Shown: in pieces, positions 12,177 through 23,120 of the stretch | Numbering within the stretch: position 1 is the first letter of the stretch | How the letters are laid out: the number at the start of each line of letters is the position of its first letter | DNA from: Fomes fomentarius | Lineage: Eukaryota; Basidiomycota; Agaricomycetes; Polyporales; Polyporaceae | DNA length: 64,000 nucleotides | Direction: 5' to 3' | NCBI GenBank assembly: GCA_022606135.1 | Contig: JABYQN010000004.1 | Span: 2,232,001 to 2,296,000, forward strand | Position numbers and translations under genes: made by a program | Notes under the pieces: model-generated | The model's input: the letters and a program-made list of their open reading frames with translations, nothing else | What the model was told of the DNA's origin: nothing | Databases searched by the model: none

Positions 12177-14062
12177 TCACAACACAAACTTGTTGCGGAG
12201 AGCGGGGATAGAGGGCGTGAAGAAGTACTCTCCGCCCTTCGGGACAACCCACTCCATGGGAAGCGTCAAGTTTGCGCTCTGGTTGTTCTGGTCAGTGCCC
12301 ACTATGGACCGTGGACCGCCGTTGGTCTGTCCAATGATGGCGTCGAAGCCAGGGTTAGGAACTGCCTTCTTGAAGGGAGGGAAGTTCGTCGCGTTCGCCC
12401 AGCCTACGCTCGCCACAGCATCAGTCAGCATGCATGCACGGCCATCCCAAGAGAGAACACCCACTCTCTTGGATGAACTTGAACCCGTTCACGATGTTAC
12501 TCTGGTACGCAACAAAGATGAGGCCGCTGGATGCCGAGCCCAAACCAGTCAGATACCTCGTACCCAATGTCCATCCAGATATTCCTTACCGGTCGAGCAG
12601 CGGGTTGGTTTTCCCTGATGCATGCTCAATGGGAGTGACCTCTGGCCCGAACTGGATACCACGACGGATGATACGCCTGTTTACCGTGGGGAACGGTCCT
12701 CCTTGCGAAGACGAGACATCTTCCAGATCCGCACGGGGGTTTGTCTTGCGCGTGTGCGCCGCGAACGGGCACCGGTCCTGCGTTTGCTGGTCATCAGGGC
12801 AGTGGTACCTATACCTGAAGTTGTTGTTCTGCGCAGGATCCGTCCCAGCAGCCGGATTATCCTGAAGCGGAAAGACATCGATAGGTGCACCTGACAACGT
12901 TCGAGTTTATGTAAACCACACGAGCACAGAGAGACTGGTATCATAGTTCGAACGTACCACTCTTCCACCGACCGACAATCCGAGCGCCGCGCAGTTCACT
13001 GCCCTGTTTGTGCGTCAGGCCGGGTGCCACGATGGGGTTGTTCTTCAGGAAGGTGTTGAACTCGGGCACGAGCTGCGAGAGGTAGCGGAGCACGAGGAAA
13101 CTCCCATCAAGAGTCCAATCCGGACGGCGGATGACATTCAAAGGGCGCCCATTGGAGGGGTCGACGGCGACGTCGCCTTCACGTCCGCACAAGATGACAC
13201 CCTGTGGGACGGTCTCCTGTCCGGGGTTGGGCTTGGTGTCGAATCCCTGGACGGCGGGCTGCGAGATCCCGTCCAAGAAGCCGAAGCTGCAAATGCGTGT
13301 ATCAGGCAATGTGAGGAAGCAATATGCAAGGTGATGTCTCACTGTTCTTGACCCTTCGCGGTCCCAGGACGCACGTTGCCCTTGAGCGTGAATAGCTCAT
13401 GGAGTGTGCAGGGTAAAGCGAGGACGTTGAAGATGGCCAACACCTTGACGTGGTTCGCAGCGACAGTGAGCTCCGAGTCCCCCGAGATCAGGATCAAACC
13501 ATGAATAGGTTTCTTGAAATCCGGGTGCCAGTTTGGATCAAACTTGCCAGTAGCATCGGTACCCGGGTCACCGAGAGCCTCCGCACCGTTAAGCTGACCG
13601 GCTTTGAACGCTTCATCCCATGATTCATCGGTGCCTTTGATTATGCCCAACTAATACCCGTCCGTCAGATATCCACACTACCAATCCGGGGATAATCGTT
13701 GAGAGCACGAACCTTCAACAGCCCGGCGTGTGAGAATGCGATGTTGATACCACAAATCGTAAGGAGCTGCGGAGCCTGCAAGCCCAGCTGTTTCGTAACC
13801 TGCCTATGTGCCGCGATGGTCGAACGATCATTGGCAACCTGAGCGGTCGACGTGATCAGCGGGATAAGCAGTTTGAGACGCTGCCTGAAGGCAGCGACGT
13901 TGTCGTCAATCTGGAAGAACACGTAGTGCTGGACTTTCTTCGGGAGACCCAGCCTGAGCGTCCCGTGTCAGTGTCGAGGACGATGCAGGAGATGAAGAAG
14001 CATACGCACAGGATGTCGCCTTGGACGTTGGCGGGGTCAAAGGGTGGAACGGTAGTGGCCAT
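12177..14062 (-). CDS. DyP-type heme peroxidase, tandem copy 2
   Basis: ATG 14062 opens MATTVPPFDPANVQGDIL. Block order matches copy 1: VQHYVFFQIDDNVAAFRQRL, HGLILISGDSELTV, FGFLDGISQPAVQGF (near 13280; GxxDG with distal Asp), CPFAAHTRKTNPR (near 12765; proximal His), RRIIRRGIQFG (distal Arg) and EWVVPKGGEYFFTPSIP, with the stop at 12177. Differences from copy 1 are point changes and small indels. One adds residues after FRY (RYHCPDD against DFPDD), and another replaces AGTTSGL by VDPSNGRPLNV in a surface region. Intact and apparently functional. No signal peptide is visible, so if the enzyme is exported it is not by the classical route visible here. It arose with copy 1 by a recent tandem duplication. 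Confidence 0.93.
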
Positions 14063-14180
14063 GTTTGAGAGTGATCAACTATGAAGACGGTTATCACTAC
14101 AGCGTGGTGGAGGGTTGAAGGAAAACATACTCAGTCGGATAGTCGGATGAACTGACCATGCCATTCGCTCCTTCAGTGCT

Positions 14181-14188
14181 CTTATATC
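14181..14188 (-). promoter_or_regulatory. TATA-like element of DyP copy 2
   Basis: The reverse strand reads GATATAAG about 120 bases before ATG 14062, matching the corresponding site of copy 3. Confidence 0.5.
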
Positions 14189-14830
14189 TCATCCCGAGGA
14201 GCGTTTAGCACCGAGGCCGATTCGTTGTCCAGAGATATTCATGCCAGTCGCAATCCGTGCCCACTGCAGCATGGCACATCAAGGACCAATCAGGGCAGTC
14301 CTATCGCAATGACATTCACCACTGGTCCATGTCCGTGGGCATGGTTGATCCGCCAAACCGGGAGCGATTCAATTCATCGAAGCCCATGTTTGCGCCCTGT
14401 GTCAATACATGCAGTAAGTGTCCTTTGTAGAGGCGCACAAAGAGCAACGCACACTCACCGCTCAGGTAAGTTGGATACCCCGCACCTCCCACTTTGGTTC
14501 CGCCACCGTCAGCATGACACCGTTAGAAGAAACATTCGAGCCGTCACTGCTTAAGCTCCAGACATATTCGTGATACGAACCCTCGCGATCTGACTACAGT
14601 CATTGAAAACCCGTTTAACTGCAACGACGCCGGGATTCTGTCCTTGTTGGGTACGCCGACTCCCAGTATCAGTATAACGTGTATATAAGCTAACATGCCG
14701 GTGGTTAGCCTCTGTGAGAGTGCCGGTGACGATGACAGCGCGTCCCATTCCTCGGAAGCGGGTGACGCAGCAGTAGCATGCTGGAAGGCAGCAGAGTTCA
14801 ATTAGTTGCGTCACAAGACATGCAGAAGGA

Positions 14831-14930
14831 ACGAAGACGCACTGCAAGACACGAAGACTCACTGCAACGCACGAAGATGCCCTGCAAGACACGAATACGC
14901 ACTGCAAGAAACGAAGACGCACTACATGGA
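14831..14930 (+). repeat. Five-unit 20-bp tandem repeat between DyP copies 2 and 3
   Basis: Five consecutive units with an exact 20-base period start at 14831, 14851, 14871, 14891 and 14911. The consensus is acgaagacgcactgcaagac. Units differ by one to six bases, the last being the most diverged. The equivalent place between copies 1 and 2 (about 11676) has a single unit-like sequence, acgaaggctcactgcagcag, so the array grew locally. Confidence 0.9.
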
Positions 14931-15517
14931 TCACGTCTGGCAAATCACACAAGGCTGTTTCCGACACAGTAATGGCGCTGGACCGTCATGGCAGCCAAAT
15001 ACACGAGCGCAAAAGGCCAGGGGCAACCGGTAATCCCCATGGAGCATATCTGCGATACAATAGTAGTAAGAGAATGCATGACCGAAACATCGGCGCCACG
15101 CATTATGGATGACGATAATTTATGTATCTTTTCGCAGCAGCTAGGCGCGCATTCCATCAAACATTATCCGTCCAAGTAGGAGACTGTAGGACCAGTTCGG
15201 AAGCTTCAATCTCGAGATTACACAAGCTCGATTTCATAGCGACGACGACCTAGACGGCTTGTAATCCCACTTGAAGCCCAGTGCACGCCAACTATGTGAT
15301 CCCGGGCATAGATATCGAGAGCGCGCGAGCGCCGATAACATGGGTTCGTAGTAGAGGTAGCAAAGTACTACATAGTACGTGAAGACACACTGATCAAATC
15401 ATACGGGGCTTGGCATACATATTATCTACAAGTTGCGTCCCGCGAGACAAGTCCATCGTCCATCCCGTATGTGCTACTAGCATAGTGCATGTCCGTTAAA
15501 TCAACTCCCCTCACAGT

Positions 15518-17364
15518 TCACAACGCAAGCTTGTTGCGGAGTGCGGGGATAGAGGGCGAGAAGAAGTACTCTCCGCCCTTCGGGACGACCCATTCGGTAG
15601 GGAGCGACAAACTTTCGTTCTGGTTCTTGGGATCGGTGCCCACCAGGGCGCGTGGGCCGACGTCGTTCGTGTTCGGCTGTCCAATGATCGCGTCAAAGCC
15701 CGGCTCCTTGACCGGCTTCTGGATAGGGAAGGTTGTGTTGTTCGCCCAGCCTGTACGCGCAGAGGAACATGAAGGTCAGCCTCTATAATCCCTGCGAAAG
15801 ACGCGGGGGCAGTACGCACTCTCCTGGATAAACTGGAACGCGTTCACGATGTTGCTCTGGTATGCAACAAAGATGAGGCCGCTTTACAGAGACAAACACC
15901 CGTCAGTACTTCCACTGAGGATACGAGTCCACAGTGCGCAGAGACTCACCGTCCATGCTTGGTCTGCCCAGAGGCAGCCTCCTCCTTGTCGACCTCTGGG
16001 CCAAACTGTATACCACGGCGGATAATGCGCCTGTTCTGGGTGGGAATGTTGAGGTCCTCGAGATCCGCACGGGGGTTGGTCTTGCGCGTGTGAGCGGCAA
16101 ACGGACAGCGGTCTTGGGTCTGCTGGTCATCTGGGAAGTCGTACCGGAAGTTGTTGTTCTGCGTCGGGTCCGTTCCCGCCGCGGGGTTGTCCTGGAGAGG
16201 GAACACATCGATGGGCGCACCTTATAGATAACGCACCGATCAGTACGGACGCAATGCCAACAAGAAGCCCAAACCGCACCGCTCTTCCAGCGACCAACGA
16301 GTCGGGCGCCAAGCAGGGCACTACCCTGCTCTGGGGTGAGGCCAGTGGACCTGATCGGGTTGTTCTTGAGGAAGGTGTTGAACTCGGGCACGAGCTGGAA
16401 GAGGTAACGGAGGGCGAGGAAGCTGCCGTCGACGGCCCAGTCGGGACGGGGGACGACCTGGGTGGTGCCCGCCACGACGTCGCCTTCACGTCCGCAAAGG
16501 ATGGCGCCCTGTGGGACGGTTTCCTGTCCGGGGTTGGGCTTACTGTCGAAACCCTGGACGGCCGGCTGGGAAATCCCGTCCAAGAAGCCGAAGCTGCACA
16601 GTGCACGTGTCAGAACCTTACTCACTCCACAAATGGAAACAGAAGATCTAGACTGACTGTTCGTGGGCTCTGTGCGGTTCAGGCCGCACGTTGCCCTTCA
16701 GCGTCAACACCTCGTGAAGGGTCGCGTGAAGAGCACCGATGTTGAAGATGCCTGCCACCAGCGCATGGCTCCCGGCCACCGTCAGCTCCGACTCCCCCGA
16801 AATAAGAATCACACCGTGGATAGTGTTCTTGAAGGCCGGGATCCAGTTCGGCACAAACTTGCCGCTCGCGTCAGCCGCACCGGGGTCGCCGAGGGCTTGC
16901 GCACCCTTGAGCTGACCGGCTTCGAACGCAGCGTCGCCAGTGTTGTCGGTGATGCCCAACTGGTAGCCATAAAATGAGTTGCCGTGCATATCACTGAGGG
17001 GGTACAACGTGTACGTACCTTGGCCAGTCCAGAGTGCGAGAAGGCAATGTTGATCCCAGAGATCTTGATCAGCTCCGGAGTATTTCCCTGCTCCTTGGCA
17101 GCCTGCTTGTGCGCCGCAATCGTAGAACGGTCATGAGAGACCTGCGCAGTGGACGTGATCAGGGGGACGAGCAGCTTGAGCCGCTGCCTGAACGCAGTGA
17201 CGTTGTCGTCGATCTGGAAGAACACATAGTGCTGGACCGTCTTGGGCAGACCCAAACTGACCCAACGCATAAGGTTCGCGGACAACGTAGGTGGTGAATA
17301 AGTATACGTACAGAATGTCGCCCTGGATGTTGGCGGGGTTAAAGGCAGGAACGGTGGTGGCCAT
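15518..17364 (-). CDS. DyP-type heme peroxidase, tandem copy 3
   Basis: The most diverged of the three. ATG 17364 opens MATTVPAFNPANIQGDIL. Then come VQHYVFFQIDDNVTAFRQRL, GINIAFSHSGLAK, LGITDNTGDAAFEAGQ, HGVILISGESELTV, FGFLDGISQPAVQGF (near 16590; distal Asp in GxxDG), CPFAAHTRKTNPR (near 16105; proximal His), RRIIRRGIQFG (near 16025; distal Arg) and EWVVPKGGEYFFSPSIP, ending at TGA 15518. The linker after NPRADLED is shorter than in the other copies (NIPTQ against a Ser/Gly/Pro-rich stretch). The catalytic set is complete and it lacks a signal peptide. Codon use is more GC-rich than in copies 1 and 2, consistent with it being the parent or an older duplicate. Confidence 0.93.
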
Positions 17365-18761
17365 GTTGATGATCAACTATGAACATGGTCATCAACACAG
17401 TGCAGTAGAAGAGGTTCGAGGGAAACATACTCGGTGAGATATGTAGACCATACCATTCGCTCATTGCTCTCTTATATCTCAACGAGTCTCGAGGCGCGTC
17501 TACCACCGTAGGCGACCGACTCCAGAGCTATGCTCATGCGAGCCAACCGACACGCAATCTCCACAAGAGAGGCAACCCTATCCAGAACCGATCGGAGAGG
17601 ACCGCCCTAGTGGAGCGCCATCCTGTCGCAGCGACACACAGCGGCCGTCTAAATCAGTGGGGACCGTCAGGCCGCGACACCGGGCAGGACTTGATCAGTC
17701 CTAGTCCGCCTGTGAGCGTTCTGTTCAATACAATGTCAGCATCCTCTACAGTAGCGTTAAGCGCATCCAAGGGCACTGCTCACACACGGTCGAGCAGATC
17801 CGGACAATTCACCACCAGCACTCCGGATCCTTCAAGGTTGCATCAGCGCAATGTCGCTCAAAGAGCACTAGAGCGGCCCTGCAACAAAAGTCCGGAGATG
17901 TCTGTGATGTGTGCAGTCGCGATCTTGTATCGAACGTTGGTCATGGCGATAGCAGCAGTCCATCCAATAGTAGCGAGTTACACCCTAAGAAAGGTGGGGT
18001 CAGTTGATCACAATCATCAACACAAGATGAACTTCACGACCTTCGTACCGGTGGTTATGCCTCAGAACACCGGTCCCAGCGACAGCGTCTCGCAGCGCTC
18101 CGCGCAGTAACAGCACCCTAAGGGTCAGTAAAGCTCTGCCCCTCGCATCGCATAGGTGAAGGGTACACCGAAGAAACGGAGACTCACCGCGTCAATCACA
18201 TCGAGACTCTGCGCGCGGCGGTTTCAACTGTCAACCTAACTAACACTTCACGGCACGGTTCTCGCGCTCGCGCTGTAACCGTACACATACCATTGGCAGA
18301 CCTCCGGTCTCGGGTCATCCACTTGGCCCAGTGTTGGGCTCCAACACAATAGGAAATTGCGAGGGTGGAGATCAGCCCGGGGAGGATCAAATGCCGTATA
18401 CCTTGTACAAGCGATACGCCCCAGGCGCTACATTGTCCGGTCCCGGCGGACATGAAAGGCAAGAAGGGTTAATCGGTTGCGCGGCCGGGTGCACATTCCG
18501 CAGAGGCAACGTGCGAAGGCCAAGTGTACCAGATACAACCTACCTCTGCAGCCATAACTCAGACCGGACAGGGTACGGCGACCTGTCAGATGCAACATGG
18601 CCCCGACACAGACAAGCCTGCGAACAAGATCGGAGGCACATCGCGCTCCCCTAAGCAGCAAGATGATAGAGTATGACGAACGAACTAATATGCAAATACG
18701 ATACCGTCTAGTCTTTTACCCAAGCTCCTGGCTCCTGTCCCCGCTCCACCGCCGCCCGAGA
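17365..18761. other. Intergenic between DyP copy 3 and OPT transporter
   Basis: The first 800 bases show patchy similarity to the upstream regions of the other two DyP copies, for example around 18061-18125 with 14730-14790. The remainder, up to the OPT stop, holds only short unsupported frames. Confidence 0.45.
17471..17478 (-). promoter_or_regulatory. TATA-like element of DyP copy 3
   Basis: The reverse strand reads GATATAAG about 110 bases before ATG 17364, the same context as in copies 1 and 2. Confidence 0.5.
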
Positions 18762-21486
18762 TCACGCAGCCGGACATCCACCACACAGCCCATGTCCGCA
18801 TCCGATGCAACTCACCACCCCAATACCCAGCGTCTTGAGCACGAGGGACACGATGCTCACGACGCCCTCGCCCAGCACGAAGCCGCTCGCGATGACGATG
18901 AGCTTGATGCCGCCGTTCTCCCGCCCGACGCGGCGGTAGTACACGTGCTCGACGATGCCGCCAATGAGCCTGGCAAGCGAGAAGGACGGCGTATTGAGGA
19001 AGCCAATCGCAAACGCGACGCCCGACGGGATCCACTTGGCGTACGGCCAGCCCGAGCGGACAGCGGCAGTCTTTGCGCCGGCGACAAGGCCGAACAGGAC
19101 AGCAAAGGCGAGCATGAATTGGGCGCTCTTGGCTGGCAACTCCCCGTCACCTGTATACGTCGTCGGGATCAGATCGGTGAGAGGAGGGAGGGAATTGGAC
19201 TCACGAAGTAAGCGCGCAAGGCCAAGCCAGACATAGGCCGTCGGCGCAGGGAACGACGGCCCCGGGATCTCGTACGCGCTCTGGTATAGCGTGTACGCAG
19301 TCGTCGTCACCACAATCGACAGGCATGACCCTATCAGCTGCCCGTAAAACTGCGCCCGAGGCGACGCGCGGATGAGGTGTCCCGTCTTCAGGTCCTGCAT
19401 CAAGTCTCCCGCCCTGCGCAACGAATCCAATGTCAAATTAGCATACATTAACGTTGACAGATCCTCCCGAGTGCCCGACGGGGCGCGCACGCAAGGATCT
19501 AGAAGTGAAGCGACAGGAAGAGGTACGTACTGCTGAGCACCCGCCTCCGCCACACCTCCCGCAATGATGTTGGCAACAACATTCCCGGGCTGGATCCACG
19601 CAAACAGCAGCTGGCTAATCTTGCCCAACCCACTGACCGGGTTCAGGTCCGTCTCACCCAACGCCCGCACCCTGTCATTCAAACAATAAGCCAACGACCT
19701 CTCGACCCAACCCGACAGAGACAATGTCTCACCCAAGCACGCTCAGCAACCCACCCAACGCAAACCCCACGAGCGTCGCCCACGGCTTAATCCCCTCATC
19801 CCCAAACACGGCCCACACCAGCACCGTACCCGAAACCACACTCCCCCCCAGCCCCCACACGACCCACTTCGTCGGCACCAGCCGCTCCTCGCTCTCAGTC
19901 TCCTTGCTCTCCTTCATCGTCTCGTCCGCATGTGCCCCCTCCCCATACGAGAGGCGGATAGCTGGCCGCCATATTTTGACGACGACGAGCTCGGCGACAA
20001 CTGGGACGAGCGAGACAAGCGAGTCGGAACACATAATCGCAAGCGAGACCCAGAGGATCCACCCCCTCGCTCCCGAGGTCATGTCCCCCACCGGCCCCGG
20101 TGCCCACCCAGAGTACTTGGAGAGCGGGGAGAGCACGCCCCAACCGACGAGCATGCCCTGTCATTGCCATCCGCAGTCAGTTTCTTGGTGTATAGGAAAG
20201 AGAAAGCCAAAGTGAGAGGCTTACAAGGTTCATACTGAGCGTAGTGGGGAAGCCCATGATGATTCCCTGGCCGATGTACGACAAGCTCGGGGTGAACGTC
20301 CAGAGCCACTCTGACGCAAGGTACGTCCCGAACAACGGAACCGTGAACACCACCGGGAAAAAGTACGCCGCGAGCTGTCACATTTCCCAATATCCATATC
20401 AGCATTCCATATCAGCATTCCTATCCCTTAGAATAGGATAACGACAAAGGAAAAGGACACACCGTCATCGCGCCAGACGCAGCGAAACTCCAGATCAACG
20501 CACTCCACCCCTCTTTCTCCTCCACGTTCTGGTCCACACGCAACCTATCAGTTTCTCTCTCCTGCGGCTCCGTGACAGGCGCGACACCGTCTTGATCCCG
20601 GTCGCCCTCTTCCTCGCTCGCAAGCGCGTTGTAGCCCCGTCGCTGGCGAGGCACGGGGCCGCTAAGATCCGGAGGCGGCATCTCGTGCAGGACAGAGATG
20701 AGCTGGCCTGTAGCCGTCCCGGAGGGGAAAGCAAGTTGTTCTTCTATAATCTGAGAACCGGGAAGAAATGTCAGCCGAGAGTCGGAGCGGCAAAGCCCGA
20801 GTCCGTAGACGTACCACTTGCTTCCGCAATGGCGGGGAGAGGAAAACCCTACGTTCTAGTAGTTAGTATTCGCCATAGAGTGGTATGAGCGAGAACAATT
20901 ACCCAAAAAACGCGACAGCGCAAGACCACCCCACAGCAGCCCACCAAGACAGGTGCACGGGCGGGCTCCCGTCCTTCTCCTCATCAAGCAGCCCAAGGGC
21001 AGGCAAGATGCCCACGAACCCCGCGGCAAGCGGCATCTACTCATGTTCAGTCAGCGCGGGGATCCGGTCAACACATCACACGCACACTCACCGTGCCAGT
21101 AGCGACAGCGGTCGTCTGCAATACAACGTTCTCCTGCGGGCTCATGGGCTTCCTCAGCAACCTCGAGAGGAGGAAGCCAATCAGCGCAGACTGCAGCGAC
21201 ATCCTGTTCGTACACCCAGTCAGCCCGATAGTCCATGCTCGCCGGAGGCACCTGTGCGGTGCGAAAGGGCCGGAGCTCACATGCTTATCCATCCGGTCTG
21301 CAGACCAAAGTACAAGTTCGTAAAGCATAGCAGACATCCTATGAGGAGTCCGAGCAGAACTGCTCTGACCTGTAAGAAAGAGATCAACAGTTGACGAAAC
21401 GTCACAAGGCAGTCACGCACAGTGAATTCGGCTTGACTGCCGTCAAGTGAGGCGGGGTCGGTAGAATGGTGTGCACGCCTTCTCAA
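18762..21486 (-). CDS. OPT-family transporter (YGL114W-like)
   Basis: Oligopeptide-transporter superfamily protein: a polytopic membrane carrier for small peptides or metal-chelate-type substrates. Blocks in order on the reverse strand: EFTVRAVLLGLLIGCLLCF (about 21425-21320), TNLYFGLQTGW (conserved family motif), LQSALIGFLLSRLL, QENVVLQTTAVATGT, MPLAAGFVGILPALGLLDEE (near 21030), EEQLAFPSGTATGQL (near 20725), a hydrophilic loop, GQGIIMGFPTTLSMNLG, WVSLAIMCSDSLVSLVPV, NPVSGLGKISQLLFAW, MQDLKTGHL with SPRAQFYGQLIGS (near 19360), and the end SCIGCGHGLCGGCPAA at 18762. About 13 helices are expected. Introns are about 50-60 nt. The start is unresolved: the first exon reaches about 21486, but no in-frame ATG lies there, so a short upstream exon is likely. 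Confidence 0.88.
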
Positions 21487-22029
21487 GCGCCTGGATCGCG
21501 AGCCATTGAGCTAACACTTTGTTGTGAGCACACAAGGCGCAGACGGACCTGATACAACTTGCGATGGTCATGTTCGTGTACGTGGAGTCATCGACGATGA
21601 GAGTCGGGAGCAAGGGTAGCTAGTCCGGGAAAATCGGGCAGCCGATTTGGCTTGTTCAGCAAGTGTAGCAGGCGCTCGGTACGACGCGCCGCATACACGG
21701 CCACGTGGGATGACGCCACCTGCTCACAGAAGCGGCTAGCACGCGCTTCGGAAGGGGATAAGATATGCATACAGATGTGCTACACATACGTAAGAGGGAG
21801 TCACAGATCGTAAAGTCGTAAGCGTAGGTGTGTATCGTAATCGTTCGGTGAGGAGAAGAAAGCTGAGAGCAGGCAACGTCCGGCTGTGTGTGGGAAAGCA
21901 AAGCAACTGGAATGCAAGTGTCTACAAACGGGGATGGCTCTAACGGTGCCGGCACCGGGCTGCTACTACGAGTGAGTGTGCTGTCCGTGGATATGCAGTG
22001 GATGGCAAGAACGATGGATGTTGTCGGTA
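21487..22029. other. Intergenic upstream of OPT gene
   Basis: Probably holds the missing first exon and promoter of the OPT gene and the 3' flank of the secreted-protein gene. Frames here look like noncoding read-through. Confidence 0.4.
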
Positions 22030-22743
22030 TCATGCAATAGCGAGCCAGAGGCCGGCAGTGAAGCCAGCGCAGAGAGCAGCTGGGACGGCAAGCCAGCTGG
22101 AGTGGAATGGCTGGGGGTGAAGGCACTGTTTCTGACGACAGCAACGGTGTTGGTGCCGATGGAGGCCTTCCAACTGCTGTAATTAAGGATAGTGCCAGGG
22201 GGAGCAGTGTTCTGGGCTGCGGCAGTTGGGCCGAAGGTGGGAGTGAAGGTAGCCTGGACGGCGACGGTGTTACCTGCAGGCGAATGGATGAGGGAGGTAT
22301 GATAGATAGCGAGAAGGGAAGGCATACCTCCTGCGTCGGTGGTGGTGTAGGTGTATATGGTGGGACCTGCACCAGCTTGTTCTGGGGGAGCGCCGACAGG
22401 ACCCTGCTGACCGTCGTCTGGGGCTTGAGTGGTGGTGGGTGTGGTGGTGGGTGTGAGGGTTTGGCTGTAAAAAGACGAGTGAGTGGGCGGGGAGGACTGG
22501 GAGGATAGGATGTGACGGACAGGGTTTGGGTGAGTGGGAGCCCTTGGGCATCTACAGTGATGACTTCAACGACGGTTTGGCCAGCTCTGTGGAAGAAGGT
22601 GATGAATTGAGTGGGGAATGTCGGCGGGGAAGGATTGGGCTATGGAGGAAAAGCGCTCACTCGTCGATGGTAGTCACCGTCTGTGCGCGTCCGCAGACAG
22701 CCCACAGCGCAAGCACGGCAGCAGCAGCAACAGAGAGCTTCAT
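22030..22743 (-). CDS. Small secreted Thr-rich protein, likely GPI-anchored
   Basis: ATG 22743 opens a classic signal peptide, MKLSVAAAAVLALWAVCGRA, with likely cleavage before QTVTTIDE. The mature part reads AGQTVVEVITVDAQG, a Thr/Pro-rich linker (TPTTTPTTTQ), a Gly/Pro/Gln patch, TIYTYTTTDAG, and NTVAVQATFTPTFGPTAAAQ. With a final intron of about 35 nt removed, the reading frame ends in the hydrophobic stretch WLAVPAALCAGFTAGLWLAI and stops at TGA 22030. This looks like a GPI-attachment signal. The layout (signal peptide, Thr-rich stalk, C-terminal anchor) is common among fungal cell-surface proteins. I know no specific function. Exons 1-3 are clear; the last splice is inferred because the other frame gives a hydrophilic tail. 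Confidence 0.65.
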
Positions 22744-23120
22744 CGTATAATGTGCAGTACTTGCTCGTGGTCGTCGTCAGAGAGAGAGAGGACGAGAATA
22801 GTGGCAGCAGGCCGATTGCATCCATGCGGAGTACGCTGCGATGAACGCATGCCGCCACGGCCGAGCCCCGTGGGAAGAGGCAATAGGCGAGAACCTGGTG
22901 AGAGTTGGGACTCCGCTTTTCGAGGAGGACGATTCGAGAGAAATTGCGCTGCGAAAATTCGATGCAGGCTGATCGATTCCGATGGCTGCTCTCCGTCGCT
23001 CCTCGTCCGTTCTCTCCTGCTCTCTCTCCCTTCCTCGCCGCCCGTGCCCACATCTTCGCGAACGGCCCTCGTAGCAGCCTCCACGTCTCCGCCGTCCTCT
23101 CTGCAAAGAAGAAGAGAGCC
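22744..23120. promoter_or_regulatory. Divergent promoter region (secreted protein / OLA1)
   Basis: 377 bases separate the two start codons, which point away from each other. The stretch before 23121 is rich in pyrimidine tracts (ctctcctgctctctctcc), typical of basidiomycete housekeeping promoters. No clear TATA box is seen. Confidence 0.45.

Larger units (their letters stand above)
14063..15517. repeat. Intergenic part of duplicated DyP unit (copy 2 upstream)
   Basis: Homologous to 10903-12176, and more distantly to 17365-18200. It contains the 20-bp tandem repeat described separately. No convincing gene was found. Confidence 0.65.

Noticed and set aside
18685..19035. Alternative C-terminus for the OPT transporter in another frame
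   Set aside because: The frame ending at 18762 (SCIGCGHGLCGGC) continues the conserved transporter sequence without any splice; the alternative would need an unsupported intron.
22270..22551. His-rich frame on the - strand (repeated HHHT/HHHS)
   Set aside because: It is a shifted reading of the Thr/Pro-rich linker exon; the Thr-rich frame connects to the signal peptide and to the rest of the protein.
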